From: an uncultured Alcaligenaceae bacterium
GTDB taxonomy: Bacteria > Pseudomonadota > Gammaproteobacteria > Burkholderiales > Burkholderiaceae_B
Reading direction: 5' to 3'
NCBI GenBank assembly: GCA_937897265.1
Contig: CALCPT010000083.1
Span: 1 to 7,055, forward strand
Length of the DNA: 7,055 nt
Below the pieces are notes generated by a model that was not told the origin of the DNA, ran no database searches, and saw nothing but the letters and a program-made list of their open reading frames with translations. Positions 1 to 6,301 of this stretch are shown here, piece after piece. Both the position numbers and the translations under genes were made by a program. Position 1 is the stretch's first letter, and every line of letters begins with the position of its first letter.

Positions 1-228
1 TGCAGTCGTCTCTGCAGGTGGTGGCGCAGCAGGCTTGATGACCTCTGGTTGAATCGGTGGTGCAACTCGCATCGGAGGGGGCGGTGGGGCAAGTGGACGC
101 CCGAGGCCAACTGGTGGAGGTGGAGGAGCAACCGGCGCCACCGCGGGCGCTGCAGTGCCGCACTTGGGGCAGAACGCAGCGTGATCACCAATCGGCGCCC
201 GACAAGAGGTGTTTTGGCAGATTTTCAT
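1..228 (-). CDS. Zinc-ribbon protein with proline-rich linker, partial (runs off left edge)
   Basis: Reading the minus strand from an ATG at 228 gives 76 open codons that run off position 1 without a stop. The product begins MKICQNTSC and contains CPKCG. Cys4 and Cys9 (a C-x4-C pair) and Cys20 and Cys23 (a CPKC knuckle) fit a four-cysteine zinc ribbon within the first 25 residues. From about residue 26 the chain becomes Ala/Pro-rich, with runs of five prolines near residues 35-39 and 48-52 and more proline to the window edge. This is typical of a flexible linker between an N-terminal ribbon and a later domain that is not visible here. The start lies 45 nt past the bamD stop on the same strand with no terminator-like hairpin between, so co-transcription with bamD is plausible. 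The ribosome site is weak (AAGAT directly before the ATG). The frame is also open upstream to the bamD TAA but has no better start. Function is unknown; no catalytic domain can be seen. Confidence 0.72.
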   Translation of the reverse strand, partial: MKICQNTSCRAPIGDHAAFCPKCGTAAPAVAPVAPPPPPVGLGRPLAPPPPPMRVAPPIQPEVIKPAAPPPAETTA

Positions 229-273
229 ATCTTGATTGTTGAAATTAACTACCCAACCGGCGCGGCCGCTTTC

Positions 274-1122
274 TTAAAACAACCGTAATGGGTTCCAGGC
301 ACTATATTTACCTGGAAAGCCCTGCGCGATTAAAGTTGTATTTGGAAAGTTTGCAAGTAACACGCGTTCGGTGTCGTTGCGCAAATCAGTCATCTTCAGT
401 TTTTCGTATGACATCATCATGATGTAGAGCGCCTGTTCAGAGGACGGCACGCCTTGAAACTCTGTGATGACCACTTGTGCTCGATTGATGGCAGCAACAT
501 AGGCAAATCTTTCGTAGTAATAGCGCGCGATCAGCATCTCGTTTTCGGCCATCGTATTGATCAGCCATTCGATGCGCTTGCGCGAGTCAGTCGCGTAGCG
601 GCTTTCAGGAAAGCGCTCGACGAGTTCGTTGAAGGCCGCGTACGACTGGCGTAAGGCCCTTGGGTCGCGCTCACCCGGGTTTTGACGGGTGACGGTGGCA
701 AACACCGCACTTGGAGGCGTAAAGTTAATCAAGCCGCGAAGGTACAACGCGTAGTCCGTCGCCGGGTGGCTGGGATATTGCTGTTGAAAGCGGCCGAGTG
801 TGGCCAAGCCCAACTCAGGCTCTTTGTCTTTCCATTGCACATAGGCCAGGTTCAGCATCGATTGTTGTGCGTAGGCACCAAACGGAAAGCGCGTTTCGAC
901 CGCCATAAAGCGTTCTTTGGCTAGCCGCCAATTACCCGAATTCATTTCAGCTTTGCCATCTTCAAATAGGCGCTCGACGTTCCAGGTGGCGGTGGGGTCG
1001 TATTCAGGCCCTTTTGTGCCGCAACCTGCAATCAGTAAAGCGACGAACAAAACCATGAGCCTGCCGGCCCAAGTGGTTGAAGTGCCCGACTGAAATAAAG
1101 AAATAGTGTTGCGACCCATCAC
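274..1122 (-). CDS. bamD: Outer membrane protein assembly factor BamD (lipoprotein)
   Basis: BamD (ComL/YfiO) is the essential TPR lipoprotein of the BAM complex, which folds beta-barrel proteins into the outer membrane; it sits on the periplasmic face and contacts BamA, BamC and BamE. The 282-residue product has a basic start, a hydrophobic stretch at about 22-33 and the lipobox IAGC, with Cys34 as the expected lipidated residue. The mature part is helical with repeated TPR-like patterns: about 48-82 (ERLFEDGKAEMNSGNW), 84-119, 151-187 and 191-262, the usual layout of the family. The first two codons are GTG (1122) and ATG (1119). An AAGGA ribosome site (complement of 1130-1134) lies 7 nt from the GTG and 10 nt from the ATG, so either start is possible. 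The gene is divergent from rluD, as in E. coli and many proteobacteria. The length is slightly above the E. coli protein, mainly because of the longer N-terminus before the signal peptide. Confidence 0.96.
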   Translation of the reverse strand: MMGRNTISLFQSGTSTTWAGRLMVLFVALLIAGCGTKGPEYDPTATWNVERLFEDGKAEMNSGNWRLAKERFMAVETRFPFGAYAQQSMLNLAYVQWKDKEPELGLATLGRFQQQYPSHPATDYALYLRGLINFTPPSAVFATVTRQNPGERDPRALRQSYAAFNELVERFPESRYATDSRKRIEWLINTMAENEMLIARYYYERFAYVAAINRAQVVITEFQGVPSSEQALYIMMMSYEKLKMTDLRNDTERVLLANFPNTTLIAQGFPGKYSAWNPLRLF

Positions 1123-1154
1123 GAAATGATCCTTGGTGTTAGCATTCTCTGCTG

Positions 1155-1183
1155 ATTATAAGACGAGTCCCAATGACCGACAC
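1155..1183 (-). promoter_or_regulatory. Candidate bamD promoter, with a -10 box shared by both strands
   Basis: On the minus strand a perfect TATAAT lies at 1160-1155. Seventeen bases upstream is GTGTCG (1183-1178), which matches the -35 consensus at 3 of 6 positions. Transcription would start near 1148 and give bamD a leader of about 26 nt. The same palindromic TTATAA core gives TATAAG (1157-1162) on the plus strand with TTGGTG 18 bp upstream (1133-1138). It could therefore also fire towards rluD, but the rluD leader would then be only a few bases long. The call is from sequence only; the weak -35 boxes limit confidence. Confidence 0.45.
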
Positions 1184-2132
1184 CCGAATTTCTGAAGATA
1201 TTGCGCCTGAAGACGAACCGCAGGTTTTTCTCGTCACGGATGAAATGCCACTTGAGCGGCTCGACAAAGTCTTGGCGCAGTTGGTACCGCAGCACTCTAG
1301 AAGCCGACTGCAGACGTGGATTCAAGGGGGGCACGTCCTGGTCAACGGCAAAGTCGCCAAACTTAGGCAAACCTTGCGCGAAGACGATGTGATAACAGTC
1401 TACGAGCAACCAGCACCTGAAGATCATGCTTTTGTCCCGCAACCCGTTGATTTTGATGTACTAGGTGAAACGACTGATTGGATTGTTGTGAATAAGCCGG
1501 TTGGGCTTGTGACACACCCCGGAGCCGGCAATTGGTCGGGTACTTTACTCAATGGGTTGCTGCATCGCTATCCTGAGCTCATGCACGTTGCGCGGGCCGG
1601 AATCGTGCACCGTCTGGATAAAGACACCTCTGGCTTGCTTGTGATTGCTCGCAATGAGGTCTCGCAAACGCATTTAGTCCGTCAGCTGCAGGCTCGTACC
1701 ATGGGGCGCCAGTATTTGGCACTCGCGCACGGGCGCATGCTAGCGCAGGGCACGGTTGATCGTCCGATCGGCCGCGATCCAAAAGTGCCCGTACGCATGT
1801 CGGTCGAGAGTCTGAGCGCGCCCAAAGCCGCCGTCACGCACTACCAACTTGTCCGTGTGGGTGAATATGGAGGCTCGAATATTTCTGAAGTGACGTGTCG
1901 GTTAGAAACCGGCAGAACCCACCAGATTCGCGCCCATTTGGCGAGTTTAGGACACCCTCTTTTGGGCGACACGTTGTACGGTGGGCGGGTCATTGAGGGT
2001 GCAGTCAGACAGATGTTGCACGCGCATCAATTGAGGTTTGAGGATCCTGGTGGGGCAGGGATGGTCGAATTTACGGCGGCGCCTGCAACTGATATGCTAA
2101 ACGTCATCGAGCACATTACCTGGAAGTCTTAG
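1173..2132 (+). CDS. rluD: 23S rRNA pseudouridine synthase RluD (RluA family)
   Basis: RluD isomerises uridines to pseudouridine in helix 69 of 23S rRNA (positions 1911, 1915 and 1917 in E. coli), late in large-subunit assembly. The 319-residue product has an N-terminal S4 RNA-binding domain at about 26-75 (LERLDKVLAQL, SRSRLQTWI, GGHVLVNGK). The RluA-type catalytic domain follows, with motif HRLDKDTSGL at 146-155; Asp149 is the expected nucleophile. The later motif GRTHQIRAHLASLGHPLLGDTLYGG-type block, including RTHQIR, is also present. Compared with E. coli RluD it has about 10-16 extra acidic residues before the S4 domain. The start ATG at 1173 has a weak ribosome site (ACGAG, 1163-1167). 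The TAG stop shares one base with the GTG of pgeF, which suggests translational coupling. The bamD / rluD-pgeF order is the standard proteobacterial context and favours RluD over RluC or RluA. Confidence 0.95.
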   Translation: MTDTRISEDIAPEDEPQVFLVTDEMPLERLDKVLAQLVPQHSRSRLQTWIQGGHVLVNGKVAKLRQTLREDDVITVYEQPAPEDHAFVPQPVDFDVLGETTDWIVVNKPVGLVTHPGAGNWSGTLLNGLLHRYPELMHVARAGIVHRLDKDTSGLLVIARNEVSQTHLVRQLQARTMGRQYLALAHGRMLAQGTVDRPIGRDPKVPVRMSVESLSAPKAAVTHYQLVRVGEYGGSNISEVTCRLETGRTHQIRAHLASLGHPLLGDTLYGGRVIEGAVRQMLHAHQLRFEDPGGAGMVEFTAAPATDMLNVIEHITWKS

Positions 2133-2242
2133 TGTCCGCGCCGCGCTCAGCGTTGCAAGCCAAACTTTCAGTGCCCAACGCGCAGCCATCGTCGCTAGCC
2201 ACTCTTTCAGTGTCCATCATGCCGTCAACTACTCAGCCCACG
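2126..2242 (+). repeat. Degenerate 39-bp tandem repeat, three copies, across the rluD stop / pgeF start
   Basis: Three head-to-tail units start at 2126, 2165 and 2204. Their leading 13 bases are GTCTTAGTGTCCG, CTTTCAGTGCCCA and CTTTCAGTGTCCA. By hand alignment units 1 and 2 agree at about 23 of 39 positions and units 2 and 3 at about 25 of 39, with 12 of the first 13 identical in the latter pair. The period is 13 codons, so the pgeF frame stays open. A GTG codon occurs at the same place in every unit (2132, 2171, 2210). The TAG stop of rluD in unit 1 corresponds to CAG in units 2 and 3. Confidence 0.6.
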
Positions 2243-3004
2243 CTTCCTCTGATCCGGCCAAAGCAACTTTGGCAAGGTGTTCAGCTCTTTTGTACGACCC
2301 GTACCGGAGGAGTAGGAGAGCAGCCCTACGACTCTTTCAACTTAGGTCTTGGCACCCAAGACAATCCAGCCAATGTGCATGAGAACCGCCGCCGCCTGAG
2401 GCAAGCGCTGCCGAACGAACCTGCCTGGCTCAAACAGGTGCACGGCATTCGTGTCGTCGACGCAGATGACCCTAACCTCTTTGATTTCAACCAAGAGCCC
2501 CCAGCGGCAGATGCCTCTGTGAGCGCCACGCCGGGGCGGGTTTTAGCTGTCTTGACGGCAGACTGTCTGTCGGTGGTGTTGGCTGACCAAGAGGGGACCG
2601 TGGTTGGGGTCGCCCATGCCGGTTGGAAAGGCCTTGCAGCCGGCGTCTTAGAGGCGACCTTGCAGCTGATGCAAATCAAGTGTCCCAAGGCCTCGGGTTG
2701 GCGTGCCTGGGTTGGTCCCGGGATCGGGGCTCAAGCTTTTCAGGTGGGCGAGGATGTCAGGATTGCGTTTCAGGGCAAGGGGGCTGAGCAGGCAGGGTAT
2801 TTTTTGCCAGACCCGCGCGAGCCCGGCAAATGGCGTGCAGATTTAGCGGGTCTCGCCTGCTGGCGTCTTGCGCAAATGGGCGTGAATCAAGTCGAAAACA
2901 GCGGCTTGTGCACGGTGAGTGACCCGCAGCGGCAATTTTTTTCGTATCGACGCGATCGCCTGACGGGCCGAATGGCGACGCTCGCTTGGTTAGGTCGTCT
3001 TTGA
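2132..3004 (+). CDS. pgeF: Peptidoglycan editing factor PgeF (laccase-domain, YfiH family)
   Basis: Members of this family (YfiH/PgeF, formerly called polyphenol oxidase) are cytoplasmic proteins; in E. coli PgeF keeps wrong amino acids, notably serine at position 1, out of peptidoglycan stem peptides. Human homologue LACC1 shows nucleoside-cleaving activity. The metal-site residues are present: His104 (KQVHG), Cys145 (LTADC) and His162 (AHAGWKG), numbered from the GTG. TTRTGGV (55-61), GPGIG (195-199) and FFSYRRD near the C-terminus are also family motifs. From GTG 2132 the product is 290 residues; from ATG 2219 it is 261, closer to the usual length of about 240-260. GTG 2132 overlaps the rluD stop and has GGAAG at 2122-2126. 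The residues before 31 are low-complexity and come from the 39-bp repeat, so the true start may be GTG 2132, 2171, 2210 or ATG 2219. The function is confident; the N-terminus is not. Confidence 0.93.
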   Translation: MSAPRSALQAKLSVPNAQPSSLATLSVSIMPSTTQPTLPLIRPKQLWQGVQLFCTTRTGGVGEQPYDSFNLGLGTQDNPANVHENRRRLRQALPNEPAWLKQVHGIRVVDADDPNLFDFNQEPPAADASVSATPGRVLAVLTADCLSVVLADQEGTVVGVAHAGWKGLAAGVLEATLQLMQIKCPKASGWRAWVGPGIGAQAFQVGEDVRIAFQGKGAEQAGYFLPDPREPGKWRADLAGLACWRLAQMGVNQVENSGLCTVSDPQRQFFSYRRDRLTGRMATLAWLGRL

Positions 3005-3047
3005 GGCTGACTATTTTTGAATAGCCGCTTAATCGTGTTTTGGGGGG

Positions 3048-3076
3048 TTGACAAGCGGGATATTGCAGCGCACGAT
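3048..3076 (+). promoter_or_regulatory. Candidate sigma-70 promoter of the pha operon
   Basis: A consensus -35 box TTGACA at 3048-3053 is followed 17 bp later by CACGAT at 3071-3076, which matches the -10 consensus at three of six positions including the key A2 and T6. Transcription would start about 25 nt before the phaC GTG. The Cupriavidus necator phaCAB promoter also combines a strong TTGACA with a poor -10. A short TGC-N3-GCA dyad (3064-3072) overlaps the spacer; it could be a PhaR or other repressor contact, but this is only a guess. Confidence 0.5.
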
Positions 3077-3108
3077 GGCACCGCCGAGGGCAAAAATAGG
3101 TCTTTAAT

Positions 3109-4731
3109 GTGAATTTTCCGTTTCCAGAGGGGATGGCGCCGCCACCCGGGATTTCAAAAGAGGCGCTTGAGTCGGTTCAGAACGACTTCATACAGGCATG
3201 GCAACGCTTATCCCAAGAGGCGACTCAAGGGCATTTGCCTGCGATTAAAGACCGTCGGTTTGCTGCGCCGGCATGGGCCTCGAGTCCGCCCCATTTGCTC
3301 ATGGCTCACTTGTATCTGTTGTCGGCAAATGCCATGCAAAAGCTGGTTGATGCTTCGGATGCCTCGCCTGAACTTAAAGACCGTTTACATTTTTCCGTGA
3401 TGCAGTGGGTCGACGCGATGTCGCCCGCTAATTTTTTAGCGACCAATCCGGATGCACAAGCCGCACTCATCGATTCTGGCGGCGAAACTCTCGTTGCCGG
3501 AGTCACGAATCTGATCGGTGATATCCAAAAAGGTCGCATTTCACAAAGTGACGAAAGTAAATTTGTCGTTGGTGAAAACGTTGCGACGTCTGCCGGCTCG
3601 GTCGTTTTTCAAAACAAATTTTTTCAATTACTACAATATTCACCCACGACGTCAACCGTCTATCAGCGGCCGATTTTGTTGGTACCGCCATGTATTAATA
3701 AGTTTTACATTCTCGATTTGCAGCCCGAAAATTCGTTTGTGCGCGATGCGGTGGCACAAGGCTTCACGGTGTACCTGATGTCTTGGCGTAACCCACTTGC
3801 CGAAGATACTGATGGCATTGAGAAGGCGACTTGGGATGATTACCTTGAAGAAGGCATCTTGACTGCGCTGCGAGTGACGCAAGAAATTTCTGGGCAAAGC
3901 AAGATTAATGCTCTGGGGTTTTGTGTAGGTGGCACCATGCTGGCAGCAGGTTTGGCTGTGGCAGCGGCCAAGGGTCAAAGTCCCGTGGCGTCTCTGACGC
4001 TATTGACTTCAATGGTTGACTTCAAAGACACCGGACCGCTTGGTGTGTTTGTCGACGAACAGCACGCTAGCCTGCGTGAGCAACAAATCGGGCATGGTGG
4101 TTTGATGTCGGCGCGCGAGCTTGGCACCACATTTTCATTTTTGCGACCCAACGAGCTCGTTTGGAATTACGTTGTCTCGAATTATTTAAAGGGTGAGTCG
4201 CCGGTTGCCTTCGATTTATTATTCTGGAACGGTGACAGCACAAACTTGCCTGGGCCGTTTTTTACTTGGTACTTTCGACACACCTATCTCGAAAACAAAC
4301 TAAGCCAACCCAATGCGCTGACAAGCTGTGGGGTACCCATCGATTTGCGCAAAGTTAAAGTGCCAACTTATCTTTACGGCTCGCGCGAAGATCACATTGT
4401 GCCGTGGCACTCTGCCTTTGCTTCGGCAGCAATTTTCCCGGGTCCTAATCGCTTTGTGTTGGGGGCCTCGGGGCACATTGCAGGGGTGATTAATCCCCCG
4501 GCAAAAAAGAAGCGTAATTATTGGGTGGGTGACAAGCCTGTTAAGGGCCAAGCTGCCGAGACTTGGTTCACGCAAGCAACTGAGTATCCAGGCAGCTGGT
4601 GGCGCGACTGGGGTGAATGGTTAGCCTCACATAGTGGTAAGCGCATCAAGGCCTCAAAAACCTTGGGTAATCAGTCCTATCCCGTGCTAGAACAAGCGCC
4701 GGGATCCTATGTAAAAGTTCGAGCAGTCTAG
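3109..4731 (+). CDS. phaC: Class I poly(3-hydroxyalkanoate) synthase PhaC
   Basis: PhaC polymerises (R)-3-hydroxybutyryl-CoA into polyhydroxybutyrate with release of CoA, acting at the surface of the growing granule. The 540-residue product has the PhaC N-terminal domain at about 60-230 (AHLYLLSANAMQ, MSPANFLATNPDA, ILLVPPCINKFYILDL, MSWRNPL). The alpha/beta-hydrolase core follows, with lipase-like box GFCVGG at 270-275. The catalytic triad is Cys272, Asp428 (SREDHIV) and His456 (GASGHIAG). The C-terminus ends APGSYVKVRAV, similar to the usual APG-YVK tail. The size and single-subunit form fit class I; C. necator PhaC is 589 residues, so the variable N-terminal extension is shorter here. The start is GTG at 3109 with only a weak AGG (3098-3100) upstream. 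An internal ATG at 3133 is preceded by GAGGGG with no spacing and is a poor alternative. An ATG at 3107 overlaps the GTG and is followed at once by TGA. phaB follows 41 nt later. Confidence 0.96.
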   Translation: MNFPFPEGMAPPPGISKEALESVQNDFIQAWQRLSQEATQGHLPAIKDRRFAAPAWASSPPHLLMAHLYLLSANAMQKLVDASDASPELKDRLHFSVMQWVDAMSPANFLATNPDAQAALIDSGGETLVAGVTNLIGDIQKGRISQSDESKFVVGENVATSAGSVVFQNKFFQLLQYSPTTSTVYQRPILLVPPCINKFYILDLQPENSFVRDAVAQGFTVYLMSWRNPLAEDTDGIEKATWDDYLEEGILTALRVTQEISGQSKINALGFCVGGTMLAAGLAVAAAKGQSPVASLTLLTSMVDFKDTGPLGVFVDEQHASLREQQIGHGGLMSARELGTTFSFLRPNELVWNYVVSNYLKGESPVAFDLLFWNGDSTNLPGPFFTWYFRHTYLENKLSQPNALTSCGVPIDLRKVKVPTYLYGSREDHIVPWHSAFASAAIFPGPNRFVLGASGHIAGVINPPAKKKRNYWVGDKPVKGQAAETWFTQATEYPGSWWRDWGEWLASHSGKRIKASKTLGNQSYPVLEQAPGSYVKVRAV

Positions 4732-4772
4732 CGTTGGTCAATGCCGTGTCAAGACGGTAAAAGGAGATGAGG

Positions 4773-5510
4773 ATGAGTGCAAAGCTAGCATATGTAACCG
4801 GTGGAATGGGTGGTATCGGGACTGCTATTTGCCAGCGTTTGGCAAAAGAAGGAATGACAGTTGTAGCGGGTTGCGGCCCCAGTCGCGATTACGGCCAGTG
4901 GTTGGCTGAACAGGCGGCGCTTGGCTATAAGTTTTATGCTTCGGTGGGTAATGTCTCAGACTGGAACTCGTGCGAAGCCGCGTTCAAAGCCGTGGTGGCA
5001 GAGCACGGGCCAGTCGATATTCTGGTGAACAATGCCGGGATCACGCGTGATGGTGTGTTTCGTAAAATGTCTTCTGAGGACTGGCGCGCGGTCATGGACA
5101 CCAACCTCAATAGCCTATTCAATGTGACCAAACAAGTGATCGAAGCCATGGTTGATCGCGGTTTTGGTCGGATCATTAATATCAGTTCGGTCAACGGGCA
5201 AAAGGGTCAGTTTGGGCAATCGAACTACGCCACGGCGAAAGCTGCGATTCATGGGTTTTCGATGTCGCTAGCGCAAGAGGTTGCGAGTAAGGGTGTGACG
5301 GTCAATACGGTATCGCCTGGTTATATTGGGACTGATATGGTGCGGGCGATTCGCCCCGAGGTACTTGAAAAAATCGTATCAACGATTCCGGTGAAACGAC
5401 TCGGACGTCCTGAAGAAATTGCCTCGATTGTGGCTTGGATTGCGTCTGAAGAGTCGGGATTTTCAACGGGTGCGGATTTTTCGTTGAACGGTGGTTTGCA
5501 CATGGGTTGA
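4773..5510 (+). CDS. phaB: NADPH-dependent acetoacetyl-CoA reductase PhaB
   Basis: PhaB reduces acetoacetyl-CoA to (R)-3-hydroxybutyryl-CoA, the monomer for PhaC, in the cytoplasm. It is a short-chain dehydrogenase/reductase. The glycine-rich cofactor motif TGGMGGIG is at 9-16, NNAG at 86-89, and the catalytic residues are Ser139, Tyr152 and Lys156 (YATAK). The C-terminal block GFSTGADFSLNGGLHMG matches the PhaB signature closely and separates it from the FabG paralogues. The length, 245 residues, is almost that of C. necator PhaB (246). Of the two in-frame ATGs, 4767 touches the AAGGAG site (4761-4766) and cannot use it, whereas 4773 sits 6 nt away, so 4773 is chosen. An upstream start would add only two residues (MR). 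The gene is 41 nt after phaC and no thiolase gene (phaA) separates them. Confidence 0.96.
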   Translation: MSAKLAYVTGGMGGIGTAICQRLAKEGMTVVAGCGPSRDYGQWLAEQAALGYKFYASVGNVSDWNSCEAAFKAVVAEHGPVDILVNNAGITRDGVFRKMSSEDWRAVMDTNLNSLFNVTKQVIEAMVDRGFGRIINISSVNGQKGQFGQSNYATAKAAIHGFSMSLAQEVASKGVTVNTVSPGYIGTDMVRAIRPEVLEKIVSTIPVKRLGRPEEIASIVAWIASEESGFSTGADFSLNGGLHMG

Positions 5511-5516
5511 AGTTGC

Positions 5517-5553
5517 GGGCTGTTGGTACTGCCAACAGCCCATAGTTTGTTTA
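5517..5553 (+). terminator. Hairpin between phaB and phaR, possible partial terminator
   Basis: GGGCTGTTGG (5517-5526) and CCAACAGCCC (5532-5541) form a perfect 10-bp stem with a 5-nt loop, starting 6 nt after the phaB stop. The following ATAGTTTGTTTAT is T-rich but broken, so termination would be incomplete. It may lower phaR expression relative to phaCB or protect the 3' end of a phaCB message. phaR starts 36 nt beyond the stem. Confidence 0.55.
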
Positions 5554-5577
5554 TGACACAGTTATTTGGAGGCATGC

Positions 5578-6147
5578 ATGACCGAAGCGGCAACAGACGC
5601 GTCCGTACGTCTGATTAAGAAATACCCCAATCGTCGTCTGTACGATACGCAAACCAGCACCTACATTACGTTGGCTGATGTCAAACAGTTAGTGCTCAAA
5701 AATGAAGTCTTTAAGGTCGTCGATGCCAAGTCTGCAGAAGATCTCACCCGCAGTATTTTGCTTCAAATCATTCTTGAAGAAGAAAGCGGTGGTATGCCGA
5801 TGTTCTCTTCAGTCATGTTGGCGCAGGTGATTCGCTTTTATGGTCACGCCATGCAAGGGATGATGGGTACTTATCTCGAAAAAAATATTCAAACCTTTAT
5901 GGAAGTACAAGATCGTTTGGCCGATCAATCGAAAGGATTGTTCGGCAATACGCAAATGTCCCCTGAGGCGTGGACTCAATTTATGAGCGGGCAGACACCT
6001 GTCATGCAAAATATGATGAATTCATATGTTGAGCAGAGCAAAGATTTGTTCGGGCAGATGCAAGACAAACTGCAAGAGCAGGTCCGTGCAATGTTTCCAG
6101 CATTTCCGTTTGCGGCAGCGGCTGCCGGAGAAAAATCGAAATCTTGA
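5578..6147 (+). CDS. phaR: Polyhydroxyalkanoate synthesis repressor PhaR
   Basis: PhaR is a DNA-binding repressor that also binds PHB; when granules form it is titrated away and phasin genes (and often phaR itself) are derepressed. The 189-residue product has the PHB_acc_N DNA-binding domain at about 11-70, with the hallmark KKYPNRRLYDTQTSTYITL and ADVKQLV. One or two PHB_acc segments follow at about 70-115 (MFSSVMLAQVIRFYG, MMGTYLEKNIQTF). The C-terminal half is Met/Gln-rich with a repeated QSKxLFG unit (about 117-123 and 143-149), fitting an amphipathic granule-binding region. It ends in an Ala/Pro/Phe-rich stretch. The start ATG 5578 has GGAGG at 5568-5572 with 5 nt spacing. An upstream TTG at 5566 would overlap that site, so it was not used. 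An out-of-frame ATG at 5574 opens only a 14-codon frame. It is the last gene of the pha cluster and is followed by a terminator. Confidence 0.95.
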   Translation: MTEAATDASVRLIKKYPNRRLYDTQTSTYITLADVKQLVLKNEVFKVVDAKSAEDLTRSILLQIILEEESGGMPMFSSVMLAQVIRFYGHAMQGMMGTYLEKNIQTFMEVQDRLADQSKGLFGNTQMSPEAWTQFMSGQTPVMQNMMNSYVEQSKDLFGQMQDKLQEQVRAMFPAFPFAAAAAGEKSKS

Positions 6148-6163
6148 AAGACGGTTGTTGCCT

Positions 6164-6190
6164 GCAAACTTGATGATTCATCCAGTTTGC
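6164..6190 (+). other. Hairpin in the phaR 3' untranslated region
   Basis: GCAAACT (6164-6170) pairs with AGTTTGC (6184-6190). Inside it GATG (6172-6175) pairs with CATC (6179-6182) around an ATT loop, with one mismatch between the two helices. No T-run follows, so it is unlikely to terminate by itself. It may stabilise the 3' end of the phaR message. Confidence 0.35.
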
Positions 6191-6259
6191 GTGTGATTAC
6201 GATTTTGTGATCGTCGTGACCACTACCGCGAGAGATTCACCTTCGATCAGGTCTTATTG

Positions 6260-6299
6260 CCACGCAATCTTCCGCACGAAGCTTGCGTGGTTTTTTATT
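6260..6299 (+). terminator. Intrinsic terminator of the pha operon
   Basis: CCACGCAA (6260-6267) pairs with TTGCGTGG (6283-6290). After one mismatch the stem continues CTTC/GAAG (6269-6272 and 6278-6281), closing a 5-nt loop. It is followed directly by TTTTTTATTT. This gives 12 of 13 paired positions plus a U-tract, a strong plus-strand terminator ending 2 nt before the stop codon of the convergent gene. The minus strand has no U-run after the stem, so it does not look bidirectional. Confidence 0.88.
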
Positions 6300-6301
6300 T
6301 T

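Noticed and set aside
262..269. NotI site GCGGCCGC between bamD and the zinc-ribbon gene, considered as a cloning scar
   Set aside because: It is an ordinary 8-mer in GC-rich DNA, and flanking sequence continues naturally with no vector or linker sequence.
49..288. Plus-strand open frames at the left edge
   Set aside because: They are Trp/Arg-rich and match no known pattern; the minus-strand frame has a coherent zinc ribbon and proline linker, so these are shadows.
3005..3026. Possible terminator after pgeF (CTATT...AATAG and GGCT...AGCC pairings)
   Set aside because: The pairings are only 4-5 bp, compete with each other, and no T-run follows the stem.
4744..4757. Small hairpin CCGT/ACGG in the phaC-phaB gap
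   Set aside because: A 4-bp stem is expected by chance, and it lies just ahead of a normal AAGGAG ribosome site.
6199..6214. Second hairpin ACGAT/ATCGT after phaR
   Set aside because: A 5-bp stem with a 6-nt loop and no T-tract is too weak to call.
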